In this document: positions 1 through 10,472 of the stretch, in pieces | How the letters are laid out: each line of letters starts with the position of its first letter | How positions within the stretch are numbered: the first letter of the stretch is position 1 | Program-made: the position numbers and the translations under genes | NCBI GenBank assembly: GCA_002221725.1 | Contig: NJFT01000012.1 | Coordinates: 299,719 to 363,718, forward strand | Source of the DNA: Scedosporium boydii | Lineage: Eukaryota > Ascomycota > Sordariomycetes > Microascales > Microascaceae | Length of the DNA: 64,000 nucleotides | Reading direction: 5' to 3' | The notes under the pieces: model-generated | The model's input: only the letters and a program-made list of their open reading frames with translations | The model's database searches: none | Told to the model about the DNA's origin: nothing

Positions 1-322
1 CCGCTTCGCAGGAAACAAGCAAATGCGGGCCCCCGAAAAATTCCAGTACCTCCTACCTAGACTAGGTCGCATTCGGATGCCTGGAAGGTCCGTGATTCGG
101 TAGGCGTTAACCATTACCATGGGATTCTGTCGCTGCGCAAAATCTGGGCATCTCCCTTGACTGGCGAAGTGGGTCCGAGATCTCACTTCAGGTCAGTCGA
201 GGGAAATGCTTGGGCGCCAGAATGGGGTGTGAGAGAAATACTAGATTGAGGGTCCCCTCGAGGTGTGGTGGGTCTGAACGGAAACGGAACGGGAATGGTT
301 GCTTCGTAGTTTTCGAAAAACG

Positions 323-361
<39 letters not shown>
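323..361 (+). repeat. 39-base adenine homopolymer
   Basis: An uninterrupted run of A from 323 to 361, preceded by a shorter A5 run. It could be the tail of a retroposed sequence, but I see no target-site duplication around it and no recognisable element upstream, so a simple homopolymer is equally likely. Confidence 0.8.
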
Positions 362-363
<2 letters not shown>

Positions 364-471
364 TACTTGGCACGGTGGGTTTACTGCCCTGGTAAAAGGC
401 CAGTACCCCAGGAGGCCCAAGATGCCTGTCACCTTACTTGCACTTGCCGCACAGGGCAACAACAGCACTAT

Positions 472-2726
472 TACTTCGTACACTCCCTCGAACAAGCACG
501 ACACCCCTGCTCAGAGACACAGTACGAAGTAAACCCATATTGCGTAGAGGGAAGTAATGACCGAAAACGCTTTCCGCGGGTACAGATTCTCATTCCCCCC
601 AAGGCAAGGATCTTGAGGAACAGGACATTCTTCGTGCCTTTGACTCTGCAGTGCACGAAGTAATGTGGTGCTTCATACGGTTCAGCCTCCAGCATTGATA
701 CGAGCCATGGAGTGGAATGACTTGAACCGACCTGGCTCAGAAGCAACCTTTTCCGTCGTACTTCGAACATTATATCTGATTATCTGGTTTTTAGCGAATC
801 AGGAATGGTGTCGTGTTGGATTCTCCTCCTTCGGTGCGTACGAAGTACTTCGTACCCTCCCAACTGACAGTCTGAGCCAGCTTCCATCAGTGGGGAAGCT
901 GATGTCGGAAGGGTTCTTCTGACCCTGTTAGCCCCAGTACTACTCTGTTAGTTCACCTCGAAAACGCTAAGACATCAATTCAGTTTTGGGTCTTTCATCC
1001 GGACTTGACGCCCACGAAATACAAGTACGGAGGTACTCTTTGAACAGGGATCTGCAATTCCATGACCCTGTGAGCGGTGTTACCGCAAAAGGATTTCGAA
1101 CACCTTTTGTTTGTGGAATCCTTCTTCCGCTCAACCCTGCACTTTCCACTGACTGGGGAGATATTCCCATTGACTCGTACGCATGGGCTTGGGTTTACTT
1201 CGTACTCAGTGAAGAAACGACCCAACCAAACTCACCCCACCCCCTATTCACAATCCACCCTCCCAAGACTTCCCGTTCACCCTTCCCATGTCTGTACTTG
1301 GTAATTCTCCAGTTTCAGATGCTGCTCTCCTCTCATACTCTGCGCTCTACACAGATACTTCGTACACTCCTACTAAGTATTGATTGATTGAGGCTATTAC
1401 TTGTTGTCCCTTCATAATGGCAGCACCAACCCAACTGTGTTGCCGAATCGGCCCACACAAGTTATTAAATCACCCTCGATCCTTTCTCACACTGACTTTC
1501 CATCTGACGTTCCAGGAATGGAGCGTGGCCCCTCTCCCATTGGAGGATTACGTGCATCCCACATCAGCTCTCCACACACACGCCAAACCAACCTTCCCCC
1601 TCGTTACCAATTTAACGAGGTGAATGAGTGGGAGAGAAACATGACGGAGGAGAGGTGCGACCTACGAACGACACTAACACACTAGCACACTAACAGTGTA
1701 GTGTACTATGCTCACACCACATTCGCGAAACCACACCCACTTTCTAGACTCTGCGAAGTACTCGGTCTGAAGAGTTGGAGGCTTCGGCAACCTCCGTATG
1801 GCAATGCAGCGTTCAATGTTCGACTTTGGCTGATATGTTTGGTCAGCTCGCTCCACCTCTCCCTACCTACTTCGTGCATCATGGTCGACCGATCAGCAAC
1901 GACTTGGACACGTCTAAGGGACCTACGAAGTAGATGAACCAGCTCTGATCTTCGCTCTAACGACGTCGTATGTGCACAGATACGCATATTCCTCTCCTGA
2001 AAGCTAGCTCACCTTCAGGCGTGAGAAGGAGGTGCAGCATTCTCCCGAAATCAGCAAATGACAGCAAGGGACCCCAGGCTGGGGCAATTCCATCAATCTG
2101 TTTTGCCAACCTTGACATACCTCACTTCGTCAGGAGGCAGAGAGGCTGGGCTGGGGGAGTGCATTGTTGTGGGGCTAAAGTTGCACACCTCAAATCACCA
2201 AGATGAAAACCGATTTAGCCCCGCCCCTTACGGCACTCGAGTTAGTGGGCGCTCACACTGCATCACCGAAGAGCGTAGTGTACACAGGTAGCGTACACTA
2301 AACTACTTTTTCCCAAGGGTCAGGCATGGACGAAGTAGCGCCGTGGGAACGCATTGAACTTGAGTTTGCAAGTACGAAGTACATTGCATTCATCCTGGCG
2401 ACGAAAAGGTGGCGTTTTGTCACTGCTGGCCTGGACTCACGTTCGCCTGGCTGGTTTGTGCGAGTCGATAAACCGACCGATCGGCATCCTTCTGTTTCAA
2501 TATGCCTCTGGCGGCGCGACGACGTGTTGGTGTCTGCTCATGATTTGCTGGTGGCCATCCATTCTTGGCATTCGCCCGTCGGCATTCCCTGCATGCGACC
2601 CTCCGACTGCCACACTTTCTTCTGCTGACGAAACGGCGCTCGCGTCGTACTTGTACGTTTTCCTTCGTACACAACATGGTCCATGACTCTCGTTCCTAGG
2701 CTGCAGCAAAATATTCCTACGAAGTA
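472..2726. repeat. Cluster of palindromic microrepeat TACGAAGTA
   Basis: Exact copies of TACGAAGTA or its complement TACTTCGTA lie at 472, 523, 839, 846 (overlapping the previous), 1196, 1356, 1924, 2373 and 2718. Single-mismatch relatives lie nearby at about 654, 759, 1752, 1868 and 2830. I found only two other exact copies in the remaining 61 kb (34906 and 58282). Random expectation for a 9-mer on both strands is about 0.5 copies in 64 kb. Longer shared contexts exist: a 15-mer is common to 472-486 and 1356-1370, and a 16-mer at 521-536 reappears inverted at 1191-1206. Function unknown; it could be a protein-binding palindrome or the footprint of a tiny mobile repeat. Confidence 0.75.
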
Positions 2727-4723
2727 ACTTACATAGATGGAAGGAGGTATTTGGGCAGCAGGCTTCCATCTCTGGCACATCGGGTGCAGTTCCCCGACCG
2801 CGCAAATGTCTTTCCTCATCGCAAGCTGGTACGAAGTGGAACGGGTGGCAGACCATATGTCTTCGTCTACCCTTTATCGATGCCTTGGGCCAGCTCACAT
2901 AATGCTCGAAAGATCACAGGGTAGTACGACCTCGCAACAGTCCCAACACACCCGCGCACACCCGACTAGGCGGTGTGCCCGTATAATGATGCCGACGATC
3001 TCGGCTACGGAGAGTCAGGCCTTTGGCGAAGGAAGCCACTGTCTGCGACCGTTGCTTTGGCTTTCTCCCCTTCTTTTTTTTGTCAGGCGGCTCCTCGAGG
3101 CGAGGGAAACACGACGCTGGGTGGTGTCATAATAATTGAACTCTCCCACGGCACAGCGGCGTCCACTCACATCCAGTGATGTCACAGTCTCAAAGACGGA
3201 CATGCGGACGCTGCAGCATTCGCCCTACCATTTTGCATGGGGGGTCGCACTTTGGTAATATGGTCGTGTCAGTCGATAAACTATCCATATCTAGCCTTTG
3301 ATGCAGAAACTCGAGACCCCATTTTCAATGTGTTGGTTGGGAGGGGTCTTGGTGGTGTCTGACAAGTCTCCAACACCAACACGTCCGCAGACATGCACAC
3401 ACAGTCGCTCACCCGCGAATCAGTCAACCTCTCGACCACCACTAGTCGATCAGATATGCGCCCAGATGACTACTCGTATACCAGGCTTCCTTTTTTCTTA
3501 TTTTCTTTTGTCTGCGACAAGTCATACAGGCCCTCACACCAATATTGAAAGTAGCCATGCCCGGCCCGAGGGAGGAGTCTTAGTGGACACTACTGATAGT
3601 AGCGCCCTGATCCGACTTCATCCTGGTGCCTCACCGCCTCTTCTAAAACTCGTCGTTCCTGTCACTGATCGAAGCCGATTATGGTAGGACTTACATGCAC
3701 GTTGGACAGACAGGAGAAGGGTAGGCCTGGATACAACCGATCTGCCATTCGATCCTTCTCCATCGCATTGTTCCCACCAGTGTACTTTGCTCATCTCGCC
3801 TCAACAGGGGGGACCTCCCAGTGAGATATTTCTGTTCCAGCCGAGGACCGCAGATGCATTTTTGGCGAGTGACTGGGCATCTACCAACGATTAAACACGC
3901 AGCACTATACATACATACGACTACGCATGTGTTCCCCCCGCGACATCCCCAGACCCAATATGTCTAGACATGCCTAGGCACGCAAGGACGATTTTACTCA
4001 CAAAGTGTTGGCGAATTTCGCTCACACCCCGCGCCCCCTTTTCGCGAGGATGCTGCCCACCTCCTCCCGCCGACAGAACACGTCGGTCCCGGGGGGGCCG
4101 TAGTAAAATGGGAAGACGCGAAATCCACCCCCATCTCTCCTGGTTTCTAGATACGACGGGGATATGCTGGCCCGTCCGTATGATAGCGTCGGGAGAAGGT
4201 GGTGGGGTCGTATTGTGGGGGTGTCGGCACGAGTTGAAGAGTTTTTGAAGGGTTGAAGAAGCTATTTACCGACTTGGCCAGAACCGGCAGAGGGTGAGCA
4301 GAGAGGTGCAAGTGAAGGTGAGTGCATTGGTGTCTTGGTGCATATCGGCATATCGGAAAGACATAGTGTGCTTCCGTTTTGATATAGTATGCGTAACCAT
4401 ACGTACGCCCAGCCGATAGTGTGCGCATCTCTGGCTCGGAGGTTAGGGACACTAAACCTACGAAGTCGTGTATAAGCAAAGCACACCGCACTCTAGTGGT
4501 GTGGGCATTCGACTAAATCATCTGACCTACATTACCGAGGTAGGCCATCACTAGGAACTCTTCGCAAACGTACGAGGTAGTCCAGAAGAGGGAGAGTCTC
4601 CTCATACTCTGAAGCCGCTTGCAAGTTCGAAACGGAGAAGACCTGCCTGAACCGTCTTTTTTTTTTTATACCGATAGAAGCTCACGAGGATGAGGTATCG
4701 TGAGCCGCCAGTAGAAAGTCAGA

Positions 4724-6706
4724 TCAGCGCCCCACTAGGCAGAAGCTGGTCCCTAGCTCCCCGTGTGTTGCGCGTAACATTTCCTTCATCTTCGAATACA
4801 AGCCCCGATCCGGCCTCTTCCACCTCTCATCGTTTGGGAAAACCTTCTCGCGCAACCTATTGACCCACGGGAGCAGCGGCCGATAAATGGGCGTAAAGCT
4901 CTCATCCGCGTCCCTGGGGAATACGCACTCATCGCCTATCGTACCGATCTTCGAACGAACCAGATCGTCGTCACTTTGCCAATGCCAACCGTCAAACTCG
5001 GTTAACTCAACCTCCTTCCCCGACCCGTCGTAGTGGATGCATATCCAGAACAACATCCAGAAGAATGACTCGAGATCGTGCGTGAAAGAGCGCTGCTCGC
5101 CCAGAAGGGTCCCGATGGCCATGAACGCCCTCGTGCCCACTTTTCCTCGGGCTTCCGAGTGGCTCGCAGACTGTTCTTCTTTAATCGCGAGATCGAGGTC
5201 GATCAAGAAACCCCGCGGCGAAGTGAGGTCATCCTCATTACCATGAGGTTGGATGGAAAGATGCCGCAGTGTAGCACGCCAGCTTGCTTATGCAAAGATT
5301 CATACCCTTCAACACAATCTTCCAGGGCAGAGAGCGTAGCGGCCGGAGAGCTCGACTCGTAGATGGGCTTGCCGTAGTCGCTGACGATGAGGCGACGGCG
5401 TACCCCATTTGGAACCGTAGGGGTCGTTTCGGGCTCGACGGGGGAGGTTGAGCGGTCATGCTTGCTCGGCGGAGCGCCTGCGTTACAGGAAGAACTCTTC
5501 CCCTCCGGCCCAGCGGCACCGGTGCTTCGACCTATTCTCTTGCTGTTCGTTCCAGTTTTGCTCGCAGGCGGCATCGTATGATCCAGCTTGTAATTTGCCG
5601 TTTGTATGTCCAGGCCTTTTCGGGGTATTGTTGCAGATGTCGTCTTCCTTCCCGTCCACGTAAACCGTCTCATGGTGGTTGTACGTGGCCACATTATTCA
5701 CTTCCTTTTCTGCCGCCTCGAGCATCAATTTTCCCTCATCACGCTTTGGGTTCTGCCATGACTTCTTGATGACCAAGGGTCTCTTCGAATCGTCCCCTTC
5801 GAGGTGCCCTTTCCAACAAGTCGTTGCTCGGCCGGCTAGGACAGGACTTTGTCTTATCACCGCGTCAATGACAATTCGCTCGGTTTTGCCATGCCTTTGG
5901 ATTTCAACGTATCGCTTGCCTTCAGATGATTTGAAGGACTAGTCCAATCCAAGCTGGGTATCAATTATCCACAGAACCTCTAGGAGAGCAGACACAAACC
6001 GCAGCCCATCTTGATTGATGTCGAAAGGCATAGATGCGACAGCGCCGAGTCTATCGAACTCCCACAGGCGCATAAGCGATCCGCACAACGTAGACCCCAA
6101 GACGAAACGGCGAGAGTCCTGAGCATAGAGAAGATCTTTTGAATATCTCTCCAGGTTAAACCACGCATTTGGTGTAGCATCTGCCGCCGGGTTGGGCTTA
6201 AGCTATCCCGTTATTAAATTACGCACAGATGAGGTCCATTGGCTCGACGGAATGGAGGGAAGAGGGATGGACTGAGTGATAGCCTCATCGAGTTTACTCT
6301 AAATGATGTCGTTGGGTTCATGGTTGAGGGTGGCTTCCGGGAGAAACTTGATGCGGTTGGGGTAGAAGGGGGATAAGTGCTACGCTCAGTCTCGAGAGGT
6401 CATGGAAGATAGTTCCGCTTCCGGTCTGGGAGGGCAGCAGTCGCGATGCTGGGAGGTTCTGGAGTGCCCGGACTAGCTCAACCGCAAGATCCCATAGATC
6501 TGCACATATTAGAACTTGGAGCAGTAACTCGAGAAGCAAAGGGGAAATCGGAGTTAGTTACCTTCACCATCAATCTGACCTAATGATTCTACCCGGCTGT
6601 GAATCCCCAGATCACCGCATATGGAATTGAAGGACTCGCGAGCCGCATCTAGACCTTCCCCTATCGGTTTCGACTGGATTATCTGAGATCGGGATTGGTT
6701 CGCCAT
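4724..6706 (-). pseudogene. FunK1-type fungal protein kinase, decayed
   Basis: Conceptual translation follows the fungal FunK1 kinase family along its length but only by jumping frames. Exon 1 (6562-6706, starting MANQSRSQII) is joined by a normal 62-nt intron (6500-6561) to a segment beginning DLWDLAVELV. The N-lobe (VIKKSWQNPKRDE) reads at about 5785, the long linker at 5480-5620, the catalytic loop at about 5255, and the C-lobe with the DLDLAIKEE metal-binding segment and the FFWMLFWICIHYDG signature at 4724-5206. Lesions: an in-frame TAG at 5939-5941, a frameshift near 5617, a frameshift near 5227 just after the catalytic loop, and probably more between 6180 and 6320. The catalytic HRD is HCG, so the base Asp is lost. 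Best read as a dead kinase; a complex spliced gene is unlikely because of the stop and the catalytic change. Confidence 0.8.
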
Positions 6707-8058
6707 GGTGGAAGGGTGAGTGTGTGAAGTTGTTTGGGTACTATTAGTAGACGGGATTGAGTCGACTTTGGCGATAGATATTCACTTGGCTGGTTTAGAC
6801 GTGTGCCTCACGAGTCGCGACTTTTGAGGCCTCGTGTCGGCGCCATGCGGGACGGTGGCTCCGCCAGCTTTCAACGAACACATTGAATGGGGCTTCAGCA
6901 GCATTACCACGGCTCCTGCACAAGCAAGGAGCAGAGTGCAATGTGCCGTTTTCACATAGTTCCATGCTACAGTAATGCCCACGCTCCATGGTGCCTTCAC
7001 ACACTCTGCTGCTGTGGCGAGCTAGTGGCCATTGGCCATGAACCAGCTCCCATGGGAAGCTGCTGCAAAGCTCGATCGCACGTTCCTCTTGATATAACCG
7101 GGTGGAACGGAACAGCAGCTCCGGTCGATATGGGTTTCGACAGTGGACTCCAACCCGGAAAAGAATCGAAACTCCCGTCGGCCATCACGAGACACTTCGG
7201 CGCACTCATTTCCCAGTCCAACAGCACGAATAGGTCCATCTGTCCACGACGAGTCTCCCAGGGGATGGAATTAACCATGAAGAGAGCTGTATCGTGGTAA
7301 CTGAAACAGCCGAATAAGAAGTGCCTGCCAAAAGTACTAGAATGCAGGCCGAACCGATTGAACTGTAAAGAAGGAAAGAAACAAGAAATGGAGCCTTCCT
7401 CATCATCAGCATCATGAACCTTGACCCCGAGCCTTGCTCTTGCATCTCTTGCATCTCTTTGCATTCAATGTCTCGAGGCACCTCTGCACGAAGGTCCCTT
7501 GACGATACAATTGTATCATGGGTATCCCGCTGACTCAGCAGACCGACCTCAGGCGAGTCTTGGTACAAAATAATTCCCACCTCGACGTTTCTGCGTCCAA
7601 GTCTCGTAACTGCGCGAGCATCGAGTCTTTCGCGATTGCTCGAGCGAGGATATTCTCCATCGTGATGGTTATTGCACTGGAGTTACCTCAGTACTGTAGC
7701 TCTTATTAACATCAGTGTTGCTTTGCTGTGGTTCCTCTGAATCAGTGGCTGGTCCCGTCCCATCTGTCCCATTACCCCAGCCCCTCGCCAGGTACGCGGA
7801 ACAGGTAAACTTGAACGCGGGGCACTTTGATCTCACTCCCATTTCTGAAAAGCTTCACGTCCTTCGACGCGTTTCATCGAGACCCTTTGCGCCTTTTCCC
7901 CCTTCTTCCCATCACCGTGCCCATCTTTCTCTTTGACTTCGTAAGACAAAATCGAGATCTCTCCATTCCCACACGCATTGGATTTCCTAGCATCCGATCC
8001 CACCCTCGTAAACGCGACATCTTTTCGAAGTTAATTAATCAAGCACAAGGAACAAATC
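6707..8058. other. Intergenic; possible small membrane ORFs, unsupported
   Basis: No recognised gene. On the minus strand an ORF at 7206-7580 encodes one hydrophobic stretch (LVSFLLYSSIGSACILVLLA), and 6782-7000 has another; neither links to a family or to clear splice sites. The right end is the 5' flank of the EF-hand gene. Confidence 0.4.
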
Positions 8059-8812
8059 ATGGTAAGTCGTGAACCCCCTTCCCTGAGACTTGAACGCAGG
8101 CGCAGGGCAGGCTAACATCGCCAACCCACCACCATCAAGCCGCCCAAGCGACGTTCCGGACCCTCTACCGATCCCATCCCGCCCAAGCCGCGCCAATCTA
8201 GACTCGCAAAAGAACACAACGTCACCGCGCAAGAGGAGAGCGAGATCAAAGAAGCCTTCAGCCTCTTCGCCGAGCCCATGGAAGGCGAGCGACAAGGCGT
8301 GCTACCCACCAGCGATGTGCGCTCCGCCATGATGTGAGCTCTCCTCCCCTCTTGCCCCCCGTGCCTTTACATTTATTTTCCTTCACACAAACATCATAAC
8401 GCTGACTCGTTGGCCCCGCCCCCTCTGCAGAGCCCTCGGCATCCCGCCAAAAGACGGCCCCGAACTCTCCGAATTCATCTCCATCCTCGACCCCGACTCC
8501 GAAGGCTACGCGACCTACGAGCCCTTCTTCGCCATCTGCGCCCTCAAGTTCCACGCCCGCGACCACGACTCCGACGCCCACGCCCGCGAGCTCGACGAGG
8601 CCTACCGTCTCTTCACCCACGGGTCCTCTTCCTCCTCGGGCCCCATCACCGTGGCGCACCTGCGCAGGGTCGCCGCGCTGCTCAAGGAGGACGTCGGCGA
8701 GGATTTGTTGCGGGATATGATTTTGGAGGCGAATGGTGGGGAGGGCGTGGCGGCTGGGGTGAGGAAGGAGGAGTTTGATGAGGTTATGAGGAGGGCGGGG
8801 GTATGGAGGTGA
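8059..8812 (+). CDS. Degenerate EF-hand protein (calmodulin/centrin-like)
   Basis: Three coding exons: 8059-8061 (the ATG alone), 8140-8333 and 8431-8812, giving 192 residues. The first intron opens GTAAGT directly after the ATG and has a GCTAAC branch point. This start is needed because exon 2 has no suitable in-frame ATG. A basic, Pro-rich N-terminus (MPPKRRSGPSTDP) is followed by a calmodulin-like fold: E-E-S-E-I-K-E-A-F-S-L-F starts the first EF-hand helix. The clearest loop is LDPDSEGYATYEPF near residues 85-98, but its position-12 acidic residue is displaced; the other loops lack canonical Ca2+ ligands. The family acts in Ca2+ signalling or as cytoskeletal light chains and centrins; here Ca2+ binding is doubtful and a structural light-chain role is possible (inference). 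Leu codons change from CTC to TTG along the gene. Confidence 0.8.
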
Positions 8813-9502
8813 TGGTGGGAGATTTTGGTTTGCCACGGCAACCTGATTGGGATGAATGATTGAAGGGAGGCGGCGGCGAGGAGCTTTTCTTTTGAAGTTT
8901 TGCTCTCGCAAAGCCAAATAACCTAAACCTCGGCTGCAAGGGAGGGTTAAACACCAGCTCGCCTTCCTTTGGGCCAACTAGACCATTGAGGGGATGAATC
9001 TGGAGCTCGCCAAGGTGCCGTGGTGGCGCCGGCTTGAGTTACCTTTTAAGCGGATGACAACCGCTGTGAACAACACGTACGAAGTCATGATACCCCGAGT
9101 TTGTCTAGCGCAGTTAATGAATTGATTTCCAATGATTTCGCGTTCGTCTCCCTTCTCGGTAGCGTCTGCTCGTCCTTCATATCGCTCCCATCTGACAAGG
9201 CCTGGCTGGAAAGTGATACCATCTGCGGCGTCTTAAAAAGAATCTGTGTGTTTCTGTCCTAACTCCTATATAACTCCCTGGTGTAACATAAATATGTATA
9301 AGACAAGGACTATGCCATTGCTTAGCTATGTCAATATCTTGCTTTGTTTTTACCATCATAAAATTCATAAGAAAATATCCCAGGGGGGAAAAGAAGACAC
9401 GGCAAAATAAGGAAATATGTGAAATGCCCTCCAAGATGTGGACGAACCATGCCCTCTTAAACAACCTCCTCCACACTTAAACCCCCCGACCCCTTTGCAT
9501 CG
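8813..9502. other. Convergent 3' intergenic region
   Basis: Lies between the converging EF-hand and eIF4E genes and should hold both 3' UTRs. No additional gene or repeat seen. Confidence 0.6.
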
Positions 9503-10472
9503 CTAAGCATCCGCCTCCTTCTCCTTCGCCGCAGCAGCGGCAGCAGCCTCCCTCTCAGCATTCCTCTTCTGGGAATCGAGCACGGCCTGCAGCTCGGGAG
9601 GGGCCTTGAACCCGGGGTGATCGGCGTGCTTTTTGTAAAAGTAGTTGTCGGGCTTGGGACGGAGCTCGGGGGGCAGCTCCTCGAGGACGCAGGCGAGGAT
9701 GCCGTCGATGGACTTTTGCTTGGAGGAGTCGCGGTGCCAGATGGTGATGTTGTGGGAGTTGAAGCGGACGGAGAGGCCGACGCCGCAGAGTTGGTCGCCT
9801 GGAAATGAGAGAGAGAATAGCGTTAGTAGGTTGTCTTTCTTTTCTTCTTCTTTCCCCCTTTTGGCGGACATACCAGCGTCTAGCACACTTTCAAACTTCT
9901 CGCCGATAGCGAGTAGCTGCACGCGAGTCCACACATCGGGGCCGATATTCTTCGGCACGCGGAAAGTCCACGAGCCGCCGTTGATGTTGCGGCGGTCCTC
10001 CCAGATGGGACGGAAGCCCTGCTTGAAGAGGTAGATGGATTCGCGCATCTTGATCTGGTCGACGGGGGTGTTGTTGTTGTACCTCCAGAAGTCCTGGACG
10101 GATTCGATCTGGGTGCCGAGCTGCTCGAGCTGGGCCTGGTATTCCTGGTCATCTTTGCGCTCTTTGGCTTGTCTGCAGGCGGGGAAACGTTAGCTGCGGG
10201 ACGAAGGAAGGCCGGAGACTATTCGCTCGTGTGTTTCAAACGGGGATAGAAGTTTCTTTCGGGGAGAGAGAGGGAGAAAAGAAGAATGCGTCTTACCTGT
10301 CAAAGTAGACGTTCCAGTAATGTTGGGTGGGCAGAGGCCTCATGGTCTTGAGGAAGTTGCGCTTCGCATCGTCGCGCTTCTCGGCAGGCGAGGCTACGGC
10401 GGGGGAGTCGGGATCGGAGCTCTGGGCAAGGCCGGAGAGGCCCCTGGTGAAGAGGGCTGGTCGTGTTGCCAT
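9503..10472 (-). CDS. Cap-binding translation factor eIF4E, 4EHP-like
   Basis: Three exons on the minus strand: 10297-10472, 9874-10172 and 9503-9798, joined in phase to give 256 residues. The product has the eIF4E fold: YWNVYFD near residue 52, FWRYNNNTP at 87-95, RPIWED (Trp116-Glu117, the conserved cap-stacking Trp and guanine-binding Glu), GGSWTFRV and the C-terminal ITIWHRD. The position equal to the first cap-stacking Trp of canonical eIF4E is a Tyr (Tyr70, in EYQAQLEQLG), and the surrounding residues resemble class II eIF4E (4EHP/eIF4E2) more than class I. It should bind mRNA 5' caps in the cytoplasm and may act in repression or specialised translation (inference). A 58-residue N-terminal arm and an Ala/Glu/Lys-rich C-terminal tail are extensions. 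It is divergent from the helicase gene 2 kb away. Confidence 0.9.

Larger units (their letters stand above)
1..4723. other. Gene-free left end with palindromic microrepeats
   Basis: No open reading frame here looks coding: all are short, overlap one another on both strands and match no family I recognise. What stands out is the repeated motif TACGAAGTA/TACTTCGTA (separate entry) and a long A tract. Composition is ordinary, not AT-rich, so this is not an obviously RIP-mutated repeat. It may be intergenic accessory DNA or an old, unrecognisable mobile element. Confidence 0.6.

Noticed and set aside
323..361. Poly-A tract as a retroposon tail
   Set aside because: No target-site duplication and no recognisable element next to it.
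6782..7580. Possible small membrane-protein gene on the minus strand
   Set aside because: Two hydrophobic stretches lie in different frames with no convincing introns to join them.
8258..8977. 239-codon minus-strand frame over the EF-hand gene
   Set aside because: Antisense to a spliced gene with good codon and domain evidence; Gly/Val-rich without motifs.
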